Shown here one piece after another: positions 32,633 to 42,300 of a DNA stretch of 64,000 bases; the stretch's first letter is position 1; every line of letters begins with the position of its first letter. The stretch is from VBWE01 sp943372645 (GTDB lineage: Bacteria; Bacteroidota; Bacteroidia; Palsa-965), in assembly GCA_943372645.1 (NCBI GenBank), contig CALRZN010000028.1, positions 3,136 through 67,135 of the forward strand. The letters run 5' to 3'. Below the pieces are notes generated by a model. The model was not told where the DNA came from. It saw nothing but the letters and a program-made list of their open reading frames with translations, and made no database searches. Made by a program: the position numbers and the translations under genes.

Positions 32633-33286
32633 ATGCAGGAACAACACGATCATCTTGAAGCTCTCACGCATATCCGCGATATGATGCAGCGCTCGTCCCG
32701 ATTCCTCTCCCTGAGCGGATTGTCGGGCGTTTTCTCCGGTTTTTATGCCATTGCGGGCGCGGTGGTGGCGTGGATTTATATGCACGATGTGTTCGTTGAT
32801 TTTCCGCTGATGGTGGCCAGTTATTTCCGCGAAGGGGATATGAATCTGAACCTGCCCGATTTTAATTTCTACAAATTCTTTGCACTCGATGCCGGTTCGG
32901 TGTTGTTGCTTTCGCTGCTTACCGGCTGGTACTTTTCAAAACGCAAAGCGAAAAAAATGGGCGTGGTGTTCTGGGACAAAACCGCCTGGATGACCTTGCT
33001 GGCGCTGGCCATTCCGCTGGCCGCCGGTGCACTGTTCTGTTTTGCATTGCTGTGGCACGGCATCATCGGGCTTATTGCTCCGGCCACACTTATCTTTTAC
33101 GGACTCGCTTTACTCAATGCAAGTAAATACACGCTGAACGATATCCGCTATCTCGGCATCAGCGAAATTGCGCTCGGCCTGCTGGCCTGCATGTTTGTGG
33201 GTTACGGATTGTTTTTCTGGGTGCTTGGTTTCGGGGTGCTGCACATTATTTACGGTGCCGCAATGTGGTGGAAGTATGAACGCTGA
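32633..33286 (+). CDS. Multi-pass membrane protein of unknown function
   Basis: A 217-residue integral membrane protein with about six hydrophobic segments (GVFSGFYAIAGAVVAWIYM near 30-50, LDAGSVLLLSLLTGWYF, TLLALAIPLAAGALFCFALL, LIAPATLIFYGLALL, and two C-terminal). A short N-terminal cytoplasmic stretch (EQHDHLEALTHIRDMMQRSS) precedes them. It starts at 32633 immediately after the ACTTTG-N5-CAAAGT dyad and is followed at 12 bp by the HTH_34 regulator. This pairing suggests the regulator may respond to, or control, the membrane protein. Not recognised as a characterised family. Confidence 0.85.
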   Translation: MQEQHDHLEALTHIRDMMQRSSRFLSLSGLSGVFSGFYAIAGAVVAWIYMHDVFVDFPLMVASYFREGDMNLNLPDFNFYKFFALDAGSVLLLSLLTGWYFSKRKAKKMGVVFWDKTAWMTLLALAIPLAAGALFCFALLWHGIIGLIAPATLIFYGLALLNASKYTLNDIRYLGISEIALGLLACMFVGYGLFFWVLGFGVLHIIYGAAMWWKYER

Positions 33287-33298
33287 ACAGGGAGGACG

Positions 33299-33598
33299 AT
33301 GAACGAATTTTTACTCAATCTCAACAAAGCGTTTGAAAACCGCACCCGGCTTGGAATCATGTCGGTGCTGATGGTGAACGACGATGTGGAGTTTACACGC
33401 ATGAAAGAACTGCTGCAGACCACCGACGGTAACCTGGCCAGCCACATCACCGCGCTCGAAAAAGCGGGTTACGTGGAAGTGAACAAACAGTTCATCGGGA
33501 AAAAACCGAACACCACGTATGCCGTAACCAAAGCGGGCCGAAAGGCTTTCACGCAACACCTGGATGCACTTGAAAAATTATTGAAACAACGGAAATAA
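33299..33598 (+). CDS. Winged-helix transcriptional regulator (HTH_34 type)
   Basis: A 99-residue protein consisting of one winged helix-turn-helix domain. The recognition region TDGNLASHITALEKAGYVEV and wing PNTTYAVTKAGRKAFTQHL match the HTH_34/DUF-MarR-like group. There is no effector domain, so it may sense by itself or through a partner. The start codon is preceded by a genuine GGAGG purine stretch (cagggaggacgATG), rare in this phylum. It is the second gene after operator copy 1; copy 2 lies 17-34 bp after its stop. It is the likely repressor binding both dyads. Confidence 0.92.
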   Translation: MNEFLLNLNKAFENRTRLGIMSVLMVNDDVEFTRMKELLQTTDGNLASHITALEKAGYVEVNKQFIGKKPNTTYAVTKAGRKAFTQHLDALEKLLKQRK

Positions 33599-33615
33599 TA
33601 TTTTTTTGCCCTTTT

Positions 33616-33632
33616 ACTTTGAAATTCAAAGT
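33616..33632. promoter_or_regulatory. Putative operator, ACTTTG-N5-CAAAGT, copy 2
   Basis: ACTTTG (33616-33621), AAATT, CAAAGT (33627-33632), with the same flanks as copy 1 (TTTTACTTTG upstream, CTTTT downstream). It is 30 bp before the ATG at 33663, again overlapping a TACTTTG -7-like box. It would control the five membrane-protein genes that follow. Confidence 0.65.
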
Positions 33633-33662
33633 GCTTTTAAATTAAAATAAAAAAGAAAAAAC

Positions 33663-34232
33663 ATGTTTGCACTTCTGCTCGTTATCGCCGCCGCCCTTGT
33701 ACTTACCGGGCGTTGCATCTGGGAACTGGTTTTCCTGCGTGAGCCGCTGTTTCAGCGGTACCGCAACAACGGCATCTGGACCTTGTTTGCAATGCTGTGT
33801 TCTATCGTTTGCGTTTTACTCGCGGCCGAAGTGTTCCCGTTCCGTGGAAGTCCGTATGCCGCGTGGGCAGGGGCGGGGGGACTGGCGGCGTACTGGCTTT
33901 CGTTTTTTGCGAAGGCGCATTTGCCACGCATCATCAACGCACTGCTGCGCCTGGGGATGGCCGCGGGCATGGCCTGCTGCGCGTACCTCATATACCTGAT
34001 GCGTACCGATTTCCGCGATGAGCAATTGTACATCACGGGCATTGTTATCCTCGTGCCCGCCATTCAAAGTCTGCTGCTGCTTACCGAACTGCTGTTTAAC
34101 GCGGCGTGGTCAGCGCGGGGCAAACGCATCGCCTGGTTTGTGCTGCTCGAATTAAGCATCGCGGTGTTCCTGTTGCTGCCATTAACCCTTGAACAAACAC
34201 ATACCGCAACACAATTTGTAACCACCGGCTAA
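33663..34232 (+). CDS. Multi-pass membrane protein, first of the second unit
   Basis: A 189-residue protein with about six TM segments, starting MFALLLVIAAALVL. No soluble domain and no recognised family. The gene starts 30 bp after operator copy 2 and is followed, after a hairpin at 34250-34285, by three further membrane-protein genes. The repeated co-occurrence of small membrane proteins suggests a multi-subunit membrane assembly, but nothing in the residues identifies its substrate. Confidence 0.8.
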   Translation: MFALLLVIAAALVLTGRCIWELVFLREPLFQRYRNNGIWTLFAMLCSIVCVLLAAEVFPFRGSPYAAWAGAGGLAAYWLSFFAKAHLPRIINALLRLGMAAGMACCAYLIYLMRTDFRDEQLYITGIVILVPAIQSLLLLTELLFNAAWSARGKRIAWFVLLELSIAVFLLLPLTLEQTHTATQFVTTG

Positions 34233-34249
34233 CCCCGGTCCGGGGACTC

Positions 34250-34285
34250 AGAAGCCCGGCTGATTGTTCCGCAGCCGGTGCTTCT
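34250..34285 (+). other. Strong intraoperonic hairpin
   Basis: AGAAGCCCGGCTG (34250-34262) is complementary, with one bulge, to CAGCCGGTGCTTCT (34272-34285). No U tract follows, so it is more likely an mRNA-stability or attenuating structure than a full terminator. It separates the first gene of the unit from the next. Confidence 0.6.
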
Positions 34286-34325
34286 TCCGGATTTTCTGAA
34301 AACAAATAACCAAATCAAAATAACC

Positions 34326-34847
34326 ATGCAGCAAACCATTTCATTCAGCGAACCTGCACAGCAGCGCGAACTGCGCAGCATCCGGCGGTGGATTGTGTTT
34401 TTTATGATCGCACTTATAGGGAGCGGCGTTACCGCATTTCCGATCCAAACCGAGTTGCATTTTTTTATGCAGTTCCGCGATTACCTGCCCCTGCCGGGCA
34501 TCATGCAGCAGTGGCTGGAATACATTGCCACCAACGTGGATCAGACGATGCGCACGTTTCCGCAGGTATTTTACGGTTGCGACTGGCTGGCCTTTTCACA
34601 CATCGTGATTGCACTTTTTTTTATCGGCGTGTATAAAAATCCGGTGCAAAATGCGTGGGTCATCCGCATCGGCCTCATCGCCTGCATAGGTATTATTCCG
34701 CTTGCGTTTATCGGCGGCAGTGTGCGCGACATCCCGTTCTTCTGGCGGCTTATTGATTGTTCGTTCGGCGTGTTCGGATCGCTGCCGCTGCTGCTCGTGC
34801 TGCACAAAATCAAAAAACTGGATGTGGCCTGCAAACCCTGGAATTAA
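34326..34847 (+). CDS. Multi-pass membrane protein
   Basis: A 173-residue protein from the ATG at 34326 (MQQTISFSEPAQQRELRSIR), with a charged N-terminal stretch and four TM segments (WIVFFMIALIGSGVTAFPI, DWLAFSHIVIALFFIGVY, IGLIACIGIIPLAFIGG, CSFGVFGSLPLLLVLHKI). No motif of a characterised family was recognised. It lies 20 bp upstream of the next gene. Confidence 0.8.
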   Translation: MQQTISFSEPAQQRELRSIRRWIVFFMIALIGSGVTAFPIQTELHFFMQFRDYLPLPGIMQQWLEYIATNVDQTMRTFPQVFYGCDWLAFSHIVIALFFIGVYKNPVQNAWVIRIGLIACIGIIPLAFIGGSVRDIPFFWRLIDCSFGVFGSLPLLLVLHKIKKLDVACKPWN

Positions 34848-34867
34848 ACTAAAAAAAACAAAAACCA

Positions 34868-35263
34868 ATGATCATTTTAAATCACGGCGCCGGCATGGTG
34901 TCGAGCCCGACTGAAGACATGGTAATAATACTGCTCCTCCTGCAATTTTTTGTGGGCCTCGTCGAACTGGTGTTTGCGCTGGTGCTGACCGTAACCGCGC
35001 TTACGAATAAAAAAAACATGCGCGGACTTTCCATTTACTGGATTCTTGTTTTTGTGTATTTCCTCGGCCTCGGCATTTTCGGTGCGCTTTCACAGGCGTA
35101 TCGTGAATTCCCGGAAGAAATCGGCTTTGCCTGGTTTTTCCTCGCCTGGGGCATTGCCATTTACCTGCCTTTTTACAAACGCTTTAACCGGACGGAACAG
35201 CCCGGTCAAAATCAAATCAACCCGGACGGATTTCGCCCGGAACAACACACCACCAACAACTGA
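34868..35263 (+). CDS. Small membrane protein
   Basis: A 131-residue protein with three TM helices (VIILLLLQFFVGLVELVFALVL, LSIYWILVFVYFLGLGIFGAL, GFAWFFLAWGIAIYLPF) and a polar C-terminal tail. The gene ends 3 bp before the DUF4173-type gene, so the two are tightly coupled. Function unknown. Confidence 0.8.
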   Translation: MIILNHGAGMVSSPTEDMVIILLLLQFFVGLVELVFALVLTVTALTNKKNMRGLSIYWILVFVYFLGLGIFGALSQAYREFPEEIGFAWFFLAWGIAIYLPFYKRFNRTEQPGQNQINPDGFRPEQHTTNN

Positions 35264-35266
35264 CAC

Positions 35267-37114
35267 ATGAAACGGAACGACTGGATTTTTTTACTCACGG
35301 TGCTGGCATTCAGCATCCTGTTTTACCGCCAGGACAGCGGGCTCAACTACTTTCTTTTTTCCATCCTGCTCACCGCCGGAACAGCGGGGATGCAGCCGGG
35401 ATTAATTCGCAAACGCAGCTGGCTGCTGGCTGCAGCAGGCGCACTGGCGGCGGGTTTTGCTGTGTTTTATTATGGTAACGCACTCGCAATTGTGGCCGAT
35501 ACCCTCGCGGTACTTTTGCTCGCGGGTATCAGCAGTTATGCGGGCGGTTCGGTTATCATCAGCATGGTGATTACGACTTTCAGCGTTTGCATTTCATTTG
35601 TTTCAATGATCATCGACAGCATTGCGCGCCTCGAAAAACGCGGGCCTTCCGATCCGAAAAACAAATCGCAGGGCAAACGCATCGTAATCGTATTGGTTGC
35701 GCTGGTGGTGGTACTGGTGTTCTTTTTTATGTATCGTTCGTCCAACGTTTTGTTTTACGACCTCACAAAAAACATTTCGCTCGATTTTATTTCCCTTCCG
35801 TGGCTGCTGTTTACCGGCGCAGGAGCGTTTTTTGTTTACGGACTCTACAACCAGCGCATCATGCGCGACGTGGCGGGGTGGGATAGCGGCCACCGCCTCA
35901 CGCTGCAGCCTGCTGATATGGAAAAACAATCGTGGCTCGATAAACTGATGTCAGTAAGCAGCGAACGTTTTGCCGCGCTCGTGCTGTTCGGGTTGCTTAA
36001 CCTACTGCTGCTTTTGGTGAACGGTGTTGATGTAGCTTTTATGGCCGGCGATCAGCACCTGCCCGCAGGCGTTACCTACACGGAATACCTGCACCAGGGT
36101 GTGGGTATGCTCATCACGTCCATCATCGCGGCAATGATTATCATCCTTTATTTTTTCCGCGGCCGCCTGCATTTTGAACAGAACACAGGCCTCGTGCGCA
36201 ACCTCGCGCTGCTTTGGATAGTGCAGAATGCATTGATGCTTGTTTCCACTGCGTACCGCAACTACGGTTACATTCACGAATACGGACTGACTTACAAACG
36301 CATCGGCGTATTTGTTTACCTGTTGCTGGTGCTCATCGGTTTATCAACTGTTGCGGTGAAACTGCTTCGCCGCAAAACCAATGCGTTCCTGTTCCGCAGC
36401 AACAGCTGGATGTATTTCGGCGTACTCGTAATTGCTTCGTTTGTAAACTGGGACAGCATCATTATCCGTTACAACACACTGGTGGCAAAGCATACCGATT
36501 TTTCGTACCTCGCTTCACTTTCATACAATGCGTACCCGGAACTGGCCGAAGTGAACCGAAAGAAACTACTGGAAGATTCGGGGCAGTATTTGGGCCGGAA
36601 CTTTGAATATCAACAGAACGACCTCATTTTTCTGAGCTCCTGTTACCTGCTTTTCAGCGATGCGGACAATGTTTCGTGGCAGTCGTATTGCCGCAACCGG
36701 CAGCTTGTAGCGGAACAACTGAAAAACAAACCGCTTGGTTCCGGCGGAGAATTGAACCTTGCACTGCAGTTGGAAAAACCATTTGTGTATTATCCTGCAT
36801 TCCGCGACATCGCCACGCTGAACATAGAAGGGTGCGGACAAACCGACATCAGCGTGGTGAAAAATTTCAGCAAGCTACGTGTGCTGAACATTGCCAGCAA
36901 TCCGCTGAAAGACATCAATGCAGTTGCATCCCTTGCTGCGCTCGAAGACCTCAATATCTGCGCGGGAACACGAGAGGGCCAGCATTACGACCTTACACCA
37001 CTATACAACCTCAAAAAGCTGCGTACACTTCATCTGAATGCCGCGGTTTACAATCCGAAAGAAATTGAAAAACTGCAGCAGGCGCTGCCCAATCTGTTTG
37101 TCAGCTATGAATAG
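35267..37114 (+). CDS. DUF4173-like membrane protein with C-terminal leucine-rich repeats
   Basis: A 615-residue protein. The N-terminal two thirds have about ten TM segments; the DUF4173-type signature YRNYGYIHEYGLTYKRIGVF is near residue 340. Residues about 500-615 form a soluble tail with leucine-rich-repeat periodicity (IATLNIEGCGQTDISVVKNF, LRVLNIASNPLKDINAVASL, LRTLHLNAAVYNPKEIEKL). The fusion of DUF4173 to an LRR tail is unusual. Its last 8 bp overlap the next gene's start, so translation is coupled. Role unknown. Confidence 0.85.
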   Translation: MKRNDWIFLLTVLAFSILFYRQDSGLNYFLFSILLTAGTAGMQPGLIRKRSWLLAAAGALAAGFAVFYYGNALAIVADTLAVLLLAGISSYAGGSVIISMVITTFSVCISFVSMIIDSIARLEKRGPSDPKNKSQGKRIVIVLVALVVVLVFFFMYRSSNVLFYDLTKNISLDFISLPWLLFTGAGAFFVYGLYNQRIMRDVAGWDSGHRLTLQPADMEKQSWLDKLMSVSSERFAALVLFGLLNLLLLLVNGVDVAFMAGDQHLPAGVTYTEYLHQGVGMLITSIIAAMIIILYFFRGRLHFEQNTGLVRNLALLWIVQNALMLVSTAYRNYGYIHEYGLTYKRIGVFVYLLLVLIGLSTVAVKLLRRKTNAFLFRSNSWMYFGVLVIASFVNWDSIIIRYNTLVAKHTDFSYLASLSYNAYPELAEVNRKKLLEDSGQYLGRNFEYQQNDLIFLSSCYLLFSDADNVSWQSYCRNRQLVAEQLKNKPLGSGGELNLALQLEKPFVYYPAFRDIATLNIEGCGQTDISVVKNFSKLRVLNIASNPLKDINAVASLAALEDLNICAGTREGQHYDLTPLYNLKKLRTLHLNAAVYNPKEIEKLQQALPNLFVSYE

Positions 37115-37856
37115 TATTGCACTTCAAAAATCGGTTATCCCTTCGCTCTGGAAATCGCTGGGCTGGCTTACGGCCTTCAGCATTGCAATGGGTTTTCTCG
37201 AAACATCGGTTGTCGTGTATCTCCGCGAATTGTATTATCCCGGCGGATTCAATTTTCCGCTCACACCGGTTACCGGTAAAATTGCGGTTACTGAATTCTG
37301 GCGCGAAGCCGCAACCATTGTAATGCTACTCGGTGCAGGATACATGGCCGGGAAAAACCGCACACAAAAGTTTGTGCTTTTTCTCTATTGTTTCGCAGTG
37401 TGGGATATTTTTTATTACGTGTTTTTATACGTGCTGCTCGGCTGGCCCGAATCGCTTTTTACCTGGGACATCCTGTTCCTCATTCCTGTGCCGTGGGTGG
37501 GGCCGGTACTTGCACCCTGCCTGGTGGCCTGCGGCATGATTGCATTTGCGGTGATCACTTTGCTTGCACAACACGCCGGGAAAAAAGGGCAGACGAACTG
37601 GAAAGAAAAACTGTTCCTCGTTTCCGGCTGCGTGGTGATGCTGTTTTCTTTTATGTGGGATTATTTTCAGTTCGTGAAAAAACAACCGGCAGGGCAGGGG
37701 ATATGGACGCTTTCGAGTGATACTTCGTTGTTCAGCGAAGCATTAACCTACGTTCCGGAACAATTTAACTGGCTCGTTTTTCTAACCGGATTTTTTCTTG
37801 CAACTGCAGGATTGGTGTTGTTCAGTTACCGCATGTTCCGGAAGAATCAATTATAA
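37107..37856 (+). CDS. Multi-pass membrane protein
   Basis: A 249-residue protein from the ATG at 37107 (MNSIALQKSVIPSLWKSLGW), overlapping the previous stop by 8 bp. It has about six TM segments and Trp/Phe-rich loops (YVFLYVLLGWPESLFTWDIL, IPVPWVGPVLAPCLVACGM). No recognised family. It is the last gene of the operator-copy-2 unit; the next intergenic region holds a TTAACCACAA repeat. Confidence 0.8.
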   Translation: MNSIALQKSVIPSLWKSLGWLTAFSIAMGFLETSVVVYLRELYYPGGFNFPLTPVTGKIAVTEFWREAATIVMLLGAGYMAGKNRTQKFVLFLYCFAVWDIFYYVFLYVLLGWPESLFTWDILFLIPVPWVGPVLAPCLVACGMIAFAVITLLAQHAGKKGQTNWKEKLFLVSGCVVMLFSFMWDYFQFVKKQPAGQGIWTLSSDTSLFSEALTYVPEQFNWLVFLTGFFLATAGLVLFSYRMFRKNQL

Positions 37857-37908
37857 ATAAACGATACTTTATTTTCAATAGTTCATATTACTGTACTGCA
37901 TTAAACTG

Positions 37909-38022
37909 AACCACCGAGGCCACAATGGCATGCACAATGGACACGATGAACAAAATTTTCTTTGTGCCCTCTGTGTAATCCTTTGTGGGTGCGGTTGTAT
38001 GTGGGGCGGCCTTTGTGGTTAA
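37909..38022. repeat. TTAACCACAA-family inverted repeat (copy 2)
   Basis: Begins AACCACCGAGGCCACAATGG, contains GGCATGCACAATGGACAC and CTTTGTGCCCTCTGTG, and ends GGCCTTTGTGGTTAA. It is followed at 38033 by GGCAGTTCCTCAAATTG, the same tail as copies 1 and 3. It lies between the membrane-protein unit and the DUF1361 gene. Confidence 0.8.
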
Positions 38023-38084
38023 ATCGGGTAAAGGCAGTTCCTCAAATTGTTTTATCGAAAATAAACCATCAAAATAATATACCG

Positions 38085-38759
38085 ATGAAAGACAACAAAC
38101 TCATCACATACATCACCACGCGCACCACGTTGCAATACCTGCTGCTGGCAACGGCGTTCTGTTCGGCCCTTGTAATTGCACGCGCGATTTTTTACCACCA
38201 GTATCATTACCTGTTCCTGATGTGGAATTTATTGCTGGCCTGGATTCCTGTACTCGCCATCCGTTTTATGGGCAAACCCGCAGGCAAAAAAATCGCGCCC
38301 GAAGAAGTGGCCTGTATCGCACTCTGCATCCTGTTCCTGCCGAATGCGCCGTACATTCTTACGGACCTTTTTCACCTCCGTCAGGACATGCACGTACCGA
38401 TCTGGTACGACTGGCTGGTGCTGCTGACTTCGGGCTGGACGGGTTTACTGCTCGGCATGTGGACGTTGAAACGCATCCAGCTCTGGATTGAATTCCGTTT
38501 CAGCAAACGGCTTGCGTTTTATTTTGTCCCGCTGGGATTGCTGCTGTGCGCTTACGGCGTATATCTTGGCCGCTACGGGCGCTGGAACAGCTGGGACATT
38601 GTAACACAGCCCCTCGAGCTGCTGGCGGATATTTTTGCCTCGTTCACCCGTCCGCGTGCGCTGGGCATGACCGGGTTGTACGCATTATTTCTCACCTTTG
38701 CCTGGTGGAGTTTTGCTCCGCTCATGAAACGCGACATCCAACCTGTAAACCATGGCTGA
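38085..38759 (+). CDS. DUF1361 family membrane protein
   Basis: A 224-residue protein from the ATG at 38085 (MKDNKLITYITTRTTLQYLL); the longer open frame runs through a repeat and is rejected. DUF1361 features: WNLLLAWIPVLAIRFMG, the LFLPNAPYILTDLFHL motif near residue 85, WYDWLVLLTSGWTGLLLGM and a YLGRYGRWNSWDI motif near residue 170. Six or seven TM segments. The function of the family is unknown. The last 8 bp overlap the diacylglycerol kinase gene. Confidence 0.9.
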   Translation: MKDNKLITYITTRTTLQYLLLATAFCSALVIARAIFYHQYHYLFLMWNLLLAWIPVLAIRFMGKPAGKKIAPEEVACIALCILFLPNAPYILTDLFHLRQDMHVPIWYDWLVLLTSGWTGLLLGMWTLKRIQLWIEFRFSKRLAFYFVPLGLLLCAYGVYLGRYGRWNSWDIVTQPLELLADIFASFTRPRALGMTGLYALFLTFAWWSFAPLMKRDIQPVNHG

Positions 38760-39129
38760 AAATCTTCATTCCCCGAACCTGCTGCACAGTTTCCGGAATG
38801 CCTTCCGGGGCATTTACTTTTTTTTCAGGGAACAACGTAACGCACGTATTCATGCTGTTGCGGCCATCGCAGTTGTCGCACTCGCTGCATGGCTGGGCAT
38901 TACAGGTACTGAATGGTGCATCCTCGCAATCTGTATCGTTTCCGTTATCGGTATGGAAATGATCAACACCGCTGTCGAATACCTTGCCGATGTTGTTTCA
39001 CCGGGGCATCATTCGCGTATCGGCAAGCTGAAAGATATTGCTGCGGGTGCGGTCCTGGTGGTTTCGATAGGCGCACTGATCTGCGGGGTGTTAATAGTGG
39101 GGATTCCGTTGTTCAAAAAACTATTCTGA
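38752..39129 (+). CDS. Diacylglycerol/undecaprenol kinase family protein
   Basis: A 125-residue small integral membrane kinase. It has the DgkA-type layout: a basic amphipathic start (NAFRGIYFFFREQRNARIH), three TM helices and the conserved motif EMINTAVEYLADVVSPGHHSRIGKLKDIAAGAVLV, in which the Glu and Asp coordinate Mg-ATP. These enzymes phosphorylate diacylglycerol or undecaprenol to recycle lipid carriers. It overlaps the DUF1361 gene by 8 bp. Confidence 0.93.
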   Translation: MAENLHSPNLLHSFRNAFRGIYFFFREQRNARIHAVAAIAVVALAAWLGITGTEWCILAICIVSVIGMEMINTAVEYLADVVSPGHHSRIGKLKDIAAGAVLVVSIGALICGVLIVGIPLFKKLF

Positions 39130-39324
39130 ACGACTTCTTTATCGTGTTAGGCGTTGTTTCGTCGGGCAAAAGGGCTGATTCGTCGATGGCATACGATTTC
39201 TGTCTGAGTTTGTTGAAAAAAACAGGCTAAAATGATGGTGCTGATCGGTTTTTGCCTTAATTTTACTGTTGGCAAAATACATGAATTCAGTTCTTTTTAA
39301 CAGTACCATTTTATCCCAGAACAC

Positions 39325-42300
39325 ATGAGAAAAAAGTTATTCTTAGCTCTTTTCGCCTTTTCTGCATTGTTGGCAAACGTGCAGCAGGCAAAAGCATGTC
39401 ACGGTGTACCACTCGTCGGCTTTGCGGCTGCAGTAGTTGGTTCAAACGTAATCGTGAATGCAAACTCGGATCCGTCAACCTGCGGTTGCGGGCCGTATTA
39501 CATGGAAGTGCAGCTGGCCTGTTTCAGTCCGGCCAACTTCGCAACTACCATCCCGGCCTGTAATGGTGTCTGGAACACGTACCCGTTTTACCGTTCGCTG
39601 CTGAATGTACCCAACTACAATGCAGCGTCTGGCTGGCCGGATAACTGTGTGCTGGAACCATACACACCTATTTCGATCCCGATGAGTTCGCTGTGTGCTG
39701 GTACAACGTATGTACTGCGCGCCCGCGAGCGCCTGTGCGGAAACAACAGCGCCGGTCCGTGGACAGCGACATTTACCTTTACCACACCGGGAACACCGCC
39801 AAACTTCTGGCTAACTGCATCAGCGGCTCCCACGCCGATCTGTGCCGGTCAGCAGTCGGTGCTTACCGCCACAGTAAACGGCAACGGCGGCTGCGGAAGT
39901 GGCACCCCGGTATTTACATGGCAGGCCATCAGCCCGGCAGGCCCCGCATTTACAGGGAATCCGGTAACGGTTACTCCATCTCAGACAACAATCTACCAGG
40001 TTACAGCAACCGGTGGTTTTCTCAGCTGTTACCCGGTTCCGCCGGTTACCGTAACGGTTACTGTTAATGCAAACCCTGTTGCCGGTACGCCCGTGGTTGC
40101 TCCTACAACCGTGTGCGCCGGACAGCCCGTTACCTTAACGCTTAACGGGTATTCCGGATCGATACAATGGCAATCCGGGCCGGCATCAAACGGTCCGTGG
40201 ACTGCCATACCGGGCGGAACAACATCACCATATACTTACACAGTTAACAGTACCACCTACTTTAATGCAGTGGTTTCCAATAACTGCGGATCGGTGAGTT
40301 CTCCTGCCGTTGGTGTCACGGTACTGCCAACACCAACACTTACGATAACGCCGGCCAACCCGAGTATATGTGCGGGACAAAGTGTTGTACTTAACGCATC
40401 CGGCGGTGTAACGTACACATGGTCGCCTGCAACTAACCTGAGCAGTACTACCGGCGCTTCCGTAACAGCATCGCCAACGGTTACTACGATTTATACCGTC
40501 AGTTCCACCGTCGGCGTTTGTACCGGCACACGTACGGTACAGGTTACCGTTAACCCGAATCCCGTTCCTGTTGTAACACCAGCATCACCTGCTATCTGTA
40601 TCGGTGATTCGATTACGCTCACCTGCGGACCCGGACCTTACAGCAGTGTTACCTGGTCGAATTCATCCACACTGAGCAGCGGAAGCGGCGATATTGTAAA
40701 CGCCGGCCCTTCCACTACGCAAAGTTATGTAGCCACTGCAACCAACAGTTTTGGCTGTACCGGTACAGCGCCGATTACAGTTACGGTTAACCCGTTACCC
40801 GTAATGGCTGTAACACCGTCAGCACCTTCGGTATGTGCTGGTTTTTCGACCTTCCTGCAGGCCAGTGGTGCTAACTCGTACCTCTGGAATACCGGAACAA
40901 CAACAGATACCATGACAGTGCTTGTGAATACCACAACTACTTATACGGTTGTAGGAACTTCTGCCAGCGGCTGTGTGGATTCAACCACTGTTACCGTTAC
41001 GCTCAATCCGAATATACCGACTGATGCCGGTGTACCAGACAGTATTTGTCCGGGAGCCACTTCGGTGCTCAATCCGACACCATTTAACGTTGGTTCCTAT
41101 ACCTATTCGTGGACAGGACCGGGTGTAATTACAAATCCAAACACAGCCAACGCTACGGTAACACCAACAGTAACCGGAACATATACGGTTAATATGGTTG
41201 ACCAGAATGGCTGTACCGGTGTTGACAGTGTTGAAATTGTAGTATTGCCTGAACCCGTAGCTAGTGCAGGTGCTGATCTTACTATTTGTTTCGGTGAACA
41301 GACGCAGCTGAATGCTTCCGGCGGAACCAATTATTCCTGGTCGCCGAACATAGCGCTCTCGCCAACCAATACGATGAGCAACCCGATGGCAAATCCGACC
41401 AGCACGCAGCAATACATTGTTACGGTAACTGACCCGAGCGGATGTTTTGATACGGATACGATGGTTGTAAACGTGAACCCGCTTCCGCAAATCAATGCAG
41501 GAAACGATGTTTACATTTGCGGCAACGGGGCACAACTGAATGCAACCGGTGGTAATTCCTACGTATGGACACCGAATACCGGTCTGTCATCCGATATCAT
41601 TGCAAACCCGATTGCGAATCCGCTTGCAACCACAACATATATTGTTACCGGTACCGATAACAACGGTTGTGTAAACACCGATACGATTGTTGTAAACCTG
41701 TACACCCCGCTCACTGTTGTGGCATCCAATGCAGCTGCGATCTGTCCGGGAGGTAGCACACCTGTAAGTGCAGTAGCAGGCGGCGGTGATGGTATCTATA
41801 CCTACAGCTGGGCACCTGCAACCGGTCTGAGTACAACCAATGCAGCCAGCGCAACGGCATCACCAACAGTAACCACAACCTATGTTGTTACAGTAAGCGA
41901 TGCCTGCGGTTCAACAGTTGCTGTTGATTCGGTTGTTGTAACGGTTCATCCGGTACCGGTTCTTACCATTACACCGGATGTAACCAGCGGCTGCAGCCCG
42001 GTATGTGTAAACTTTGTGGGCACAGCTGCACCGAGCGCAAGCGTTTCGTGTAACTGGGATTTCAGCGACGGAACAGGCAGCGGATGCAGCACCTCGCATT
42101 GTTTTAATACTGCAGGTTCCTACACGATCACGCTGAGTGTTGTTGACGGTAACGGCTGCGCAGCCACACTTACCATGCCCAACCTGATCACAGTGCATCC
42201 GAATCCGGTTGCCGGTTTTAATGCTGCACCCGATACGGTAACCTTCCTTTCGCCGATTGGTGTGATAACACCTTCTGCTATCGGGGCCGATTCGATTATT

